A stretch of DNA of 64,000 nt, taken from Acidovorax sp. KKS102. GTDB taxonomy: Bacteria > Pseudomonadota > Gammaproteobacteria > Burkholderiales > Burkholderiaceae_C. Of this stretch, positions 24,016 to 31,377 are shown in pieces. Within the stretch, counting starts at the first letter, position 1; every line of letters starts with the position of its first letter. The position numbers and the translations under genes are program-made. The DNA lies in assembly GCF_000302535.1 (NCBI RefSeq), contig NC_018708.1, positions 3,844,001 to 3,908,000 on the forward strand, read 5' to 3'. Under the pieces are notes generated by a model. That model was not told the DNA's origin. It did no database searches and saw nothing but the letters and a program-made list of their open reading frames with translations.

Positions 24016-24840
24016 TCAGTCGGCCCACTGCACCCAGCCCGTCCACGCAGTCACCAAAACGATGACGCCGAACACGATGCGGTAGTAGGCAAACGGCACA
24101 AAGCTGTGGGTACTGATGTAGCGCAACAACCAGCGCACGCACAGCCAGGCGCTGAGAAAGGAGAACACCAGCCCCGTGGCAAACAGCGGGATGTCGGCTG
24201 CCGACAGCAGCGCGCGTTCTTTGTACAGGCTGTACACCCCCGCCCCGATCAGCGTGGGAATGGCCAGGAAGAACGAAAAATCGGTAGCCGCCTGGCGCGA
24301 CAGGCCCAGCAGCATGCCGCCGATGATGGTGGCCCCGCTGCGGCTGGTGCCCGGAATCATGGCCAGGCACTGCACCAGGCCGACTTTGATGGCATCCAGC
24401 GGCGTCATCGCGTCCACGCTGTGGATGCGGGTGGCCGAGGGCGGTCGCCGCTCGGCCCACAGGATGATGAAGCCGCCGATGATGAAGGTGCTGGCCACCA
24501 CCACGGGCGTGAACAGGTGCGCCTTGATGGCCTTGCCAAACAGCAAACCCAGCACCACGGCCGGCACGAAGGCGATGAACACGTTGAGCGCAAACCGCTG
24601 CGCCTGGCGCTCGGTGGGCAAGGCCACCAGCGTGGAACGGATCTTGGCCCAGTACACCAGAATCACCGCAAAAATGGCGCCCGTCTGGATGGCAATGTCG
24701 AACACCTTGGCCTTGGCATCGTCAAACCCCAGCAGCGACCCGGCCAGGATCAGGTGCCCGGTGGAAGAGATGGGCAAAAACTCCGTCAACCCCTCGACCA
24801 CCCCCATGATGGCGGCCTTGACCAGCAATACAACGTCCAC
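24016..24840 (-). CDS. uppP: Undecaprenyl-diphosphatase UppP (BacA)
   Basis: Integral membrane phosphatase that recycles undecaprenyl pyrophosphate for cell-wall synthesis; loss or overdosage is tied to bacitracin sensitivity or resistance. 274 residues, matching E. coli UppP. Both catalytic motifs are present: [14 protein letters not shown] near residues 15-28 and [11 protein letters not shown] near 165. The GTG at 24840 is chosen since AAGGAG lies five bases upstream; the longer reading from a TTG at 24855 would begin inside that site. It is followed 10 nt later by the MipA/OmpV-like gene, so a shared envelope transcript is plausible. Confidence 0.96.
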   Translation of the reverse strand: MDVVLLVKAAIMGVVEGLTEFLPISSTGHLILAGSLLGFDDAKAKVFDIAIQTGAIFAVILVYWAKIRSTLVALPTERQAQRFALNVFIAFVPAVVLGLLFGKAIKAHLFTPVVVASTFIIGGFIILWAERRPPSATRIHSVDAMTPLDAIKVGLVQCLAMIPGTSRSGATIIGGMLLGLSRQAATDFSFFLAIPTLIGAGVYSLYKERALLSAADIPLFATGLVFSFLSAWLCVRWLLRYISTHSFVPFAYYRIVFGVIVLVTAWTGWVQWAD

Positions 24841-25069
24841 GCGCACTCCTTGCAAATAGGTGCGGGATTATCCGCCGGGCGTGCTGGCGCAGCGGGCGGC
24901 GGGGCCCTTCTGTCACCTGTGCGGGCCGCTTTCAGCGCAAAAACGGCCCGCAACTCACGCCACGCCCGTGCATTTCACGGCCCGAAGGCTGCATTTCGTC
25001 GCAAGGCACTGGCTGCCTCTGGGGGCTCCCGGCACAGTCCACCCCATCGAACCCGTCAGGAGCCCCACC

Positions 25070-25480
25070 ATGCAAATCACACCCGTCATCGCCATCCACA
25101 TGGCCGCCGCCCTGGCGGCCGTTGCCATCGGCCCCATTGCCCTCTGGGCCCGCCAAGGCGCCACGCAGCGCCCCCGCATTCACCGCGCGGCTGGCTACGC
25201 CTGGGTGACCCTGATGGTCGCCACTGCCGTGTCGGCCCTCTTCATTTCCGGTGGCGGCGGCCCCCGCCTCGGAAGCTTTGGGCTCATTCACCTGCTGATT
25301 CCGGTGACGCTGGGGATGCTGGTCATGGCCTTTGTCTATCTGGCCCGCCGCAACGTTGTGGGCCACCGCAAGATGATGCAGCGCACCTACATCGGTGCCT
25401 GCGTGGTCGCCGGGGTGTTCACGTTGCTGCCTGGGCGTTTTCTGGGCCACACGGTCTGGTCCGCACTCGGACTGATCTGA
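25070..25480 (+). CDS. DUF2306-type small membrane protein
   Basis: 136-residue inner-membrane protein with four predicted helices. The features HMAAALAAVAIGPIALWAR, IHRAAGYAWV and GHRKMMQRTYIGA (conserved His/Lys-Arg loop) match the DUF2306 family of unknown function. The ATG at 25070 has CAGGAG eight bases upstream; the frame is open back to 24860 but that part is not protein-like. It begins a series of four closely spaced genes for small membrane or secreted proteins. Confidence 0.75.
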   Translation: MQITPVIAIHMAAALAAVAIGPIALWARQGATQRPRIHRAAGYAWVTLMVATAVSALFISGGGGPRLGSFGLIHLLIPVTLGMLVMAFVYLARRNVVGHRKMMQRTYIGACVVAGVFTLLPGRFLGHTVWSALGLI

Positions 25481-25519
25481 CACCCCTCCCCTCCCTTCAT
25501 TGTTTACAGGACGACCACC

Positions 25520-26089
25520 ATGCTGCTCAACCTCCTTGTCCAACAACCCCAGATGCTGGGTCGCATCATCGAAAACACGCCTTACTGGGTCTGGGCCCTG
25601 CTGGTCGGTCTGATTTGGCTGGGCGGCAGCCAGCTGCTGGCCCGCAACGTGAGCCTGGTGCGGGCCATGGTCATGCCAGTGGCGATGACCGGTCTGTCGG
25701 TGTACGGCATCGCCTCGGCCTTTGGCGCTGCGGGCCAGGCCCTGCTGCCGGTGGGCGCCTGGCTGGCCGCCGCCGTGCTGATTGCCGGCGTGGCGCTGTG
25801 GCTGCAACCAGCGGCGCCCCAGGGCACGCTGTACGAAAGCAAGTCGCGCTGCTTCTACATTCCGGGTAGCGCCATGCCGCTGGCGCTGATTCTGGGCATC
25901 TTCCTCACCAAATACCTCGTGGGGGTGGAACTGGCCCTGCAACCCGCGCTGGCCCGTGACAGCGGCTTCGCGCTGCAGATCGCTGCGCTGTATGGCGTGT
26001 TCAACGGCCTGTTTGCAGCCCGCGCGCTGCGGCTGTGGAAGCTGGTGCAACGCAGCGCCCCCCTGGCCACATCGCCCGCCACCGCCTGA
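25520..26089 (+). CDS. Integral membrane protein of unknown function
   Basis: 189 residues with about six hydrophobic helices (YWVWALLVGLIWLGG, MVMPVAMTGLSVYGIASAFG, AWLAAAVLIAGVALWL and others). It contains a central loop with CFYIPGSAMP and a basic C-terminus. I do not recognise an enzymatic motif; similar DUF6622-like proteins occur in Burkholderiales from memory, not checked. ACAGGA precedes the ATG. Forty nt separate it from the DUF2306 gene and 35 nt from the next, suggesting one transcript. Confidence 0.7.
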   Translation: MLLNLLVQQPQMLGRIIENTPYWVWALLVGLIWLGGSQLLARNVSLVRAMVMPVAMTGLSVYGIASAFGAAGQALLPVGAWLAAAVLIAGVALWLQPAAPQGTLYESKSRCFYIPGSAMPLALILGIFLTKYLVGVELALQPALARDSGFALQIAALYGVFNGLFAARALRLWKLVQRSAPLATSPATA

Positions 26090-26124
26090 GCCCCCACCAC
26101 CATCCCCCTGCACAGGAGCACTCC

Positions 26125-26418
26125 ATGCGCCACGACACACTCACGACCGACCCCATCGAACGCCTGGCCCGCCGCCGTGCCGGGGCCAAAATGGGCTGGT
26201 ACATCCATGCCAGCGTGTACCTCCTCGTCAACCTCTTGCTGGTCGCCCTGTCGGTGGGCAGCGGACGGCACTGGGCAGTGTTCCCCGCCCTGGGCTGGGG
26301 CATTGGCCTGGCCATCCACGGCGTGGTGGTGTTCTTTCTGGCAGGCGGCAGCGACCTGCACGAGCGCATGGTGCAGGCAGAACGCGATCGCCTGGCTGCT
26401 TCGCAGAATCCCCGCTGA
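26125..26418 (+). CDS. 2TM-domain protein (copy 1)
   Basis: 97-residue membrane protein. A charged N-terminus with RLARRRAGAKMGWYIHA leads into two transmembrane helices (ASVYLLVNLLLVALSV and GIGLAIHGVVVFFLAGG), then a basic coiled tail (LHERMVQAERDRLAA). This is the 2TM domain, often found alone or fused to LytS-type kinases. CAGGAG lies before the ATG. It is a clear paralogue of the protein at 27590, which is translationally coupled to a LytS-like kinase, so both may serve that sensor. Confidence 0.8.
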   Translation: MRHDTLTTDPIERLARRRAGAKMGWYIHASVYLLVNLLLVALSVGSGRHWAVFPALGWGIGLAIHGVVVFFLAGGSDLHERMVQAERDRLAASQNPR

Positions 26419-26455
26419 TCGGCTGACGATGACTCCCAACTACAAACACACGGCC

Positions 26456-27532
26456 ATGACAAAAACCTGGATGGCCTGGTGCCTGGCCTTGCTGGCCGCC
26501 GCGGTCATCACGGCCAACCCTGCCCATGCGGGCGTGGGCCTCGCAGAGTTGCCCGGACAGCAGGGCGACGGCCCCGTCACGGTGTTCTACCCCGCACAAG
26601 AGGCCGACCAGCCCGTGCAGCGCGGCCCCTTTGCGCTGCAGCTGGCCTGGCAGGGCACTCCCGTGCCTGGCAACGGCCGACTGGTGGTGGTGTCGCACGG
26701 CTCGGGCGGCAGCCCCTGGGTACACACCGACCTGGCGCGTGCGCTGGTGCAGGCAGGGTTTGTGGTGGCCTTGCCAGAGCATGCGGGCGACAACTACAAA
26801 GACCACTCCACCCCGGGCCCGGAGAGCTGGAAGCGCCGCCCCGCCGAAGTCTCCCGCGCCGTGGACGCCGTGGCGCAGGATGCGCGCCTGGCGCCGCTGC
26901 TGGCGCTGGACAAGGTGGGCGTTTTCGGAGGCTCGGCCGGTGGCCACACCGCCCTGGTGTTTGCCGGGGGGCAATGGTCGCCCGCCCGCTTCAAGCAGCA
27001 CTGCGAGGCCCATCTGGCGGAGGATTTTTCGTCCTGCGTCGGCTTCACCACCCGCCTGCACGGCAACTGGCTGGACGGCATCAAAAAGGCCGTGGCCATC
27101 ACCATCATCCGCCATCGGTTTGGCGACGAGACGCTGTATGCACACACCGACCCGCGCGTGGCGGCCACGGTGGCCGTGGTGCCGTTTGCAGCCGACTTCG
27201 ACATGGGCAGTCTGGCCACCCCACGCATCGCGCTAGGGCTCATCACCGCAGGCAAGGACGTGAACCAGATCCCCCGCTTTCACAGCAGCGCTGTGCTGGC
27301 CGCGTGCCAGGACCGCTGCACCCACCTTGCCGACCTGCAGGACGGCAGCCACGGCATCATGCTGTCGCCCATGCCGCCGCTGGACCGCATGAACGACCTG
27401 ACGCGAGAGCTGCTGGGCGATCCGCCCGGCTTTGACCGCAGCGTGCTGCCGCAGGTGGATGCAAGCACCGTGGCGTTCTTTGCCAAGCATCTGCAGCCGC
27501 TGAAACCGGCGACGCCGTCGCAACGCCCCTGA
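26456..27532 (+). CDS. Secreted dienelactone-hydrolase-like alpha/beta hydrolase
   Basis: 358-residue periplasmic or exported hydrolase. The signal peptide MTKTWMAWCLALLAAAVITA ends AHAG. It has an oxyanion segment VVVSHGSGGSPW, the nucleophile elbow GVFGGSAGGHTALV and a late DGSHGIML holding the probable catalytic His. It resembles the predicted dienelactone-hydrolase/PET-hydrolase-like branch; the substrate is unknown. The ATG at 26456 begins the signal peptide directly; an ATG nine codons upstream (26429) is possible. It sits between the two 2TM-domain genes. Confidence 0.82.
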   Translation: MTKTWMAWCLALLAAAVITANPAHAGVGLAELPGQQGDGPVTVFYPAQEADQPVQRGPFALQLAWQGTPVPGNGRLVVVSHGSGGSPWVHTDLARALVQAGFVVALPEHAGDNYKDHSTPGPESWKRRPAEVSRAVDAVAQDARLAPLLALDKVGVFGGSAGGHTALVFAGGQWSPARFKQHCEAHLAEDFSSCVGFTTRLHGNWLDGIKKAVAITIIRHRFGDETLYAHTDPRVAATVAVVPFAADFDMGSLATPRIALGLITAGKDVNQIPRFHSSAVLAACQDRCTHLADLQDGSHGIMLSPMPPLDRMNDLTRELLGDPPGFDRSVLPQVDASTVAFFAKHLQPLKPATPSQRP

Positions 27533-27551
27533 CCACGCCCATGCTGGCGCG

Positions 27552-27579
27552 TTGTCGCGTCCGTTGCGCCGCCTAGAAT
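27552..27579 (+). promoter_or_regulatory. Probable sigma-70 promoter of the 2TM/LytS/LytTR operon
   Basis: TTGTCG (27552-27557) and TAGAAT (27574-27579) are separated by 16 bases. Transcription would start near 27585, leaving only a few bases before the ATG codons at 27590 and 27596. It also places the upstream ATG at 27578 inside the -10 box, so that codon cannot be the main start if this promoter is used. Confidence 0.5.
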
Positions 27580-27589
27580 GCCAAGCTCC

Positions 27590-27880
27590 ATGCCCATGAC
27601 ACCCGAAGACCTCGACCGACTCGCCCGCCGCCGCGCCAACGCCAAGCTGGGCTGGTACGTGCATGCGATGGCCTTTGTGCTGGTCAACGCCCTCATCTTT
27701 GCCATGTCGCGCTATGCGTTTGGCACCCGCCCGTGGTCGGTGTACCCGCTGCTGGGCTGGGGGCTGGGGCTGGTGCTGCATGGGGTGTCGGTGTTTTTGC
27801 TGGGCACTGGCAGCGGCCTGCGCGAGCGCATGGTGCAGCGCGAGCGCGAGGCCCTGCAGCGCCGCCAAGACCGGCCATGA
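27590..27880 (+). CDS. 2TM-domain protein (copy 2)
   Basis: About 96 residues, paralogous to the protein at 26125: RLARRRANAKLGWYVHAMAF, two helices (VLVNALIFAM and GLGLVLHGVSVFLLG), then the basic tail LRERMVQREREALQRR. The start at 27590 is preferred because a good -10 box (TAGAAT) overlaps the alternative ATG at 27578; 27596 is also possible. The stop overlaps the LytS-like kinase ATG (ATGA), so the 2TM protein is made in step with the kinase and may be its membrane partner. That role is inference. Confidence 0.78.
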   Translation: MPMTPEDLDRLARRRANAKLGWYVHAMAFVLVNALIFAMSRYAFGTRPWSVYPLLGWGLGLVLHGVSVFLLGTGSGLRERMVQREREALQRRQDRP

Positions 27881-28965
27881 AGCTGCACCGCGAGTTCAAC
27901 GGGGTCAGCAAGCTGCGGCACTACCTGCAGGTGGTGGCCTTCACCCTGGTGGTTGCCACCATCCAGTGCACGTTCATGCCCGACAAGCCCTACGGGCCAC
28001 CGGTGGTGTATTCGGTGCTGATCGGCACCTTCACCTGGGCCATCATCGACCTGGGGCGCGAGCTGATACCGTCCGCCGCCGAAACCGGCTGGCCGCACGG
28101 CTGGCAGGGCATTGCGCTGGTCCTGGTAGGCATCGTCGTGGGCTACCTGGCCGGCACCTTGCTGGCAGACACGCTCTGCGTGCACTACTTTCACTTCTAC
28201 CCGGCGGGCTCCTTGATCTCCGGCGCTGACCAGCGCACGTCCATCCTCATCACCGCCATTGCGGGGCTGGTGGGCACGTTCTACTTCTACGCGGTCAACA
28301 AGTCGGCGTACCTGGAAGGCAAGATGGCCGAGGCGCGCATGTACGCCAGCGAATCGCGCCTGAAGCTGCTGGAGACACAGCTGGAACCCCACATGCTGTT
28401 CAACACCCTGGCCAACCTGCGCGTGCTCATCGGCACCGACCCGGCCCGGGCGCAGCACATGCTGGACCGCATGATTGCCTACCTGCGCGCCACGCTCAGC
28501 GCATCGCGCAGCACCCAGCATCCGCTGGCCTTGGAGTTTGAGCGCCTGCGCGACTATCTGGAGCTGATGGCCGTGCGCATGGGGCCACGCATGGCCTACA
28601 CCCTGGACCTGCCTGATGCCCTGCGCGATGTGCCGGTGCCGCCCCTGCTGCTGCAGCCGCTGGTGGAGAACGCCATCCGCCACGGGCTGGAGCCCCAGGT
28701 GGAAGGCGGCCACATCACCGTGCGCGCCACCACCCAGGAGAGCCCCCACGGCCCGTTGCTGGTCATCGAGGTGCAAGACACCGGCGCAGGCCTGCCCGCC
28801 ACACTGCCCGCCCCGGGCCCCGGCCAGAGCTTTGGCCTGGCCCAGGTGCGCGAACGCCTGGCCACGCTGCACGGTTCCGCAGGCGCTCTTGAATTGATAG
28901 CTGTTCAGCCAAGCGGTACTAGCGCTACCGTCACTTTTCCCTTGAAATCTGCCGTCACACCATGA
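27877..28965 (+). CDS. LytS-type sensor histidine kinase
   Basis: 362-residue membrane kinase. Four transmembrane helices in the first 155 residues (LQVVAFTLVVATIQCTF, VVYSVLIGTFTWAIIDL, GIALVLVGIVVGYLAG, ILITAIAGLVGTFYFYAV), a short coiled linker, then the His_kinase box LETQLEPHMLFNTLANL near residue 170 and HATPase with PLLLQPLVENAIRHGLEP. This HPK8/LytS type pairs with LytTR regulators, and one follows with a four-base overlap. A dispersed repeat copy (28891-28928) lies in the last 25 codons. The signal sensed is unknown. Confidence 0.9.
   Translation: MKLHREFNGVSKLRHYLQVVAFTLVVATIQCTFMPDKPYGPPVVYSVLIGTFTWAIIDLGRELIPSAAETGWPHGWQGIALVLVGIVVGYLAGTLLADTLCVHYFHFYPAGSLISGADQRTSILITAIAGLVGTFYFYAVNKSAYLEGKMAEARMYASESRLKLLETQLEPHMLFNTLANLRVLIGTDPARAQHMLDRMIAYLRATLSASRSTQHPLALEFERLRDYLELMAVRMGPRMAYTLDLPDALRDVPVPPLLLQPLVENAIRHGLEPQVEGGHITVRATTQESPHGPLLVIEVQDTGAGLPATLPAPGPGQSFGLAQVRERLATLHGSAGALELIAVQPSGTSATVTFPLKSAVTP
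28891..28928 (-). repeat. Dispersed AGCGCTAGT/AGCTAT-type repeat inside the LytS-like gene
   Basis: On the minus strand the copy reads AGCGCTAGT, a spacer, then AGCTATCAATTC, matching the order in the other copies. It encodes part of the kinase C-terminus in frame. Confidence 0.5.
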
Positions 28966-29837
28966 CAGAGCCCGTCTCACGCGCCCTGATTGCCGAAGAT
29001 GAACCGCTGCTGGCCGCCGCCCTGCAGCAGGACCTGACCCGCGCGTGGCCAGAGCTGCAAGTGGTGGCCGTGGTGGGCGACGGCCGCTCGGCCGTGCGGC
29101 AGGCGCTGGCGTTGCGGCCGGACGTGCTGTTCTTCGACATCCGCATGCCCGGCCAGAGCGGCATCGAGGCGGCCGCCGAGCTGGCCGATGCATGGCCGAA
29201 TGACCAGCCCTTTCCGGCGCTGGTGTTTGCCACGGCCTACGACCAGTACGCCGTGCAGGCGTTTGAAGCGCAGGCGGTGGACTACCTGCTCAAGCCCATC
29301 CAGGCCGACCGGCTGGCCCGCACCGTGGCCAAGGTGCAGGGCCTGCTGGCGCAGCGTGCTTCGGCCGTCGCAGCTACTAGCGTACCGCCCGCTGCACCGT
29401 CGGGGGCGTTGCCCTCGCCCGAACTCGAAGCCACCATGGCCCAGCTGCGCGCGCTGCTGGGCGCACCCGGCGTGGGCACTGCGCCCGCCGCCGCGCCTGC
29501 TGCTGCCGCCACGCGGCTGAGCGTGATCCAGGCCAGCCACGGCACCCAGATCCACATGGTGCCGGTGGCAGAGGTGGTGTATTTCGAGGCGGCCGACAAG
29601 TACGTGCGCGTGCTCACCGCCGAGCGTGAATACCTGATCCGCACCGCGCTCAAGGAGCTGATCGAGCAGCTCGATCCGCAGGAGTTCTGGCAGGTGCACC
29701 GCAGCACCCTGGTGCGCGCCACTCACATTGCCACCGTCACGCGCGACGAGGCGGGCAAGCAGCACCTCAGCCTGCGCGGGCGGCCCGAGCGGCTGCCGGT
29801 GAGCCGCCTCTACGCGCACCTGTTCAAGGCGATGTAG
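28962..29837 (+). CDS. LytTR-family response regulator
   Basis: 291-residue regulator. The receiver domain has acidic pocket ALIAEDE, phospho-Asp in VLFFDIRMPG and Lys in YLLKPI. A variable Ala/Pro linker (about residues 130-185) follows, then the LytTR DNA-binding domain (IHMVPVAEVVYFEAADKYVRV and EFWQVHRSTLVRATHI). It is coupled to the LytS-like kinase by an ATGA overlap at 28962. LytTR regulators bind pairs of short direct repeats; targets are not visible here. Confidence 0.93.
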   Translation: MTEPVSRALIAEDEPLLAAALQQDLTRAWPELQVVAVVGDGRSAVRQALALRPDVLFFDIRMPGQSGIEAAAELADAWPNDQPFPALVFATAYDQYAVQAFEAQAVDYLLKPIQADRLARTVAKVQGLLAQRASAVAATSVPPAAPSGALPSPELEATMAQLRALLGAPGVGTAPAAAPAAAATRLSVIQASHGTQIHMVPVAEVVYFEAADKYVRVLTAEREYLIRTALKELIEQLDPQEFWQVHRSTLVRATHIATVTRDEAGKQHLSLRGRPERLPVSRLYAHLFKAM

Positions 29838-29870
29838 CTGCGCCCGCAGTTCAAGCGGGCCTGACGTGGA

Positions 29871-29888
29871 CTTGACGCGGGCGTCAAG
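29871..29888. terminator. Hairpin between convergent lytTR and outer-membrane factor genes
   Basis: CTTGACG (29871-29877) and CGTCAAG (29882-29888) form a perfect seven-base stem with loop CGGG, overlapping the stop codon of the minus-strand gene. No T-run follows on either strand, so termination is inferred from position only. Confidence 0.35.
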
Positions 29889-31377
29889 CGGGCGGCAGCG
29901 CCTCCCAGCGCCCGGCCACGTTCTTCAGCAGCGCGTTCACGGCCGTCAGGCGGCGGCTTTTTACGTCGATCAGGCTCCGCTGCGATGACAGCACGGTGGT
30001 CTGGGCCGCCAGCACGTTCAGGTAGCCCACGGTGCCCGCACGGTACTGGTTCTCCACCACGTCCAGCGCACGCTGGGCGGCGGCGGTGGCCTCGCGCTGC
30101 AGTTGCTCCTCCTGCGCCAGCGCGGCAGCGGCCGTGAGGTTGTCCTCCACCTCCTGCAGCGCGGTCAGCACCGTCTGGCGGTAGGCGGCTGTGACCTGCG
30201 CGTGGTTGGCACGGGCGGACTCCACCGCCGCACTGCGCGCACCGCCATCAAAAAGCGACACCGCCAGCGCCGGCCCCAGCGACCAGAACAGGTTGGGTGC
30301 ACTGAACAGATCCGCCAGCGGCGCCCCCCGGTATCCGCCCGCGGCCGACAGCGTGAGCGTGGGGAAATACGCCGCACGCGCCACGCCGATCTGCGCATTG
30401 GCCGCCGCCACGCGGCGTTCTGCAGCAGCAATGTCCGGACGGCGCTGCAGCAGGTCGGACGGCAGGGCCTGGGGCACATCGGCCGGTGCGGGCAGCGCAG
30501 CGGTGGGTTCCAGCGCAAAGGCGGCAGGCGCCTGCCCCAGCAGCGCGGCCAGCGCGTGCTCCAGCTGGCTGCGCGTGGTTTGGGCCTCCAGCAGTTGCAC
30601 CTGGGTGGACTTGTACTGCGCCTCGGCCTGGGCCACATCGGCGCTGGAGGCCACACCCGCCGCCTGGCGGTTGCGCGTCAGCTCCCAGCTACGGTCGTAG
30701 GCTTTGAGCGTCTCGCCCAGCAACGCCGCCTGTGCCTCGGCTGCACGCAGTGAAAAATACGTCTGCGCCACGGCCGCCTGCAGCGACAGGCGCGCAGCGG
30801 CCAGATCGTCGGCGCTGGCCTGGGCGCTGGCCTGGGCCGCACTCACCCCGGCGGAGACGCGCCCCCACAGGTCCAGCTCCCAGCTGGCGGTAAGGCCCAG
30901 CGAATGGCTGGTGCTGATGCGGGCGGTGCTGCTACCGTCGCCCTGGCTGGACAGCTGTGTGCCGCTGCGCGCACGGCTGCTGCTGGCATTAGCCCCCACG
31001 GTGGGCAAGGCCGCTGCGCCACTGCTGGTAACGGCCGCCTGGGCCGCGCGCAGGCGGGCGGCGCTTTGCGCCAGGGTGGGGCTGTTGGCCTCGGCCTGCT
31101 GCTGCAGGCGGTCCAGCACGGCGTCGCCGTACACGGTCCACCAGGTCTCGGGCGGAGCCGTGGAGGCCTGCGGCTGCGCGGGCTTCCAGATGCCCTGGGC
31201 CTGGGCGGCGGCCTGCTCTTTGTAGGCGGCCGGAATGTCCATGGCGGGCCGCTCGTACGGCGGCGTCTGCGCGCAGCCCGCCAGCCACAGGCCACTGGCC
31301 AGCAACGCAGGCATGGCAGCCCGCCTGACCTGCGCCGCAGGCCAGGTGACCTGGCGTGAAAAAGTGAAAGAGGTCAT
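29884..31377 (-). CDS. RND efflux outer-membrane factor lipoprotein (NodT/OprM family)
   Basis: TolC-like outer-membrane channel of an RND pump, 497 residues. The lipobox LWLAGC near residue 33 predicts acylation. The mature part has the family pattern WWTVYGDAVLDRLQQQAEANSP, internal repeat structure of long helices (LEHALAALLGQAPAAF, LLQRRPDIAAAERRVAAANAQIGVARAAYFPTL) and the closing helix ALDVVENQYRAGTVGYLNVL. The ATG at 31377 overlaps the mdtC stop (ATGA), which fixes the start and shows coupling. It completes the four-gene pump MdtA-MdtB-MdtC-channel. Confidence 0.95.
   Translation of the reverse strand: MTSFTFSRQVTWPAAQVRRAAMPALLASGLWLAGCAQTPPYERPAMDIPAAYKEQAAAQAQGIWKPAQPQASTAPPETWWTVYGDAVLDRLQQQAEANSPTLAQSAARLRAAQAAVTSSGAAALPTVGANASSSRARSGTQLSSQGDGSSTARISTSHSLGLTASWELDLWGRVSAGVSAAQASAQASADDLAAARLSLQAAVAQTYFSLRAAEAQAALLGETLKAYDRSWELTRNRQAAGVASSADVAQAEAQYKSTQVQLLEAQTTRSQLEHALAALLGQAPAAFALEPTAALPAPADVPQALPSDLLQRRPDIAAAERRVAAANAQIGVARAAYFPTLTLSAAGGYRGAPLADLFSAPNLFWSLGPALAVSLFDGGARSAAVESARANHAQVTAAYRQTVLTALQEVEDNLTAAAALAQEEQLQREATAAAQRALDVVENQYRAGTVGYLNVLAAQTTVLSSQRSLIDVKSRRLTAVNALLKNVAGRWEALPPA

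Noticed and set aside
24840-24855. uppP start at the TTG at 24855
   Set aside because: It would place the start upstream of and within the AAGGAG ribosome site that serves the GTG at 24840; the shorter form has the normal UppP length.
29372-29392. AGCTACTAGCG stretch in the LytTR gene as a sixth copy of the dispersed repeat
   Set aside because: Too short and lacks the spacer and second half; it could be chance.
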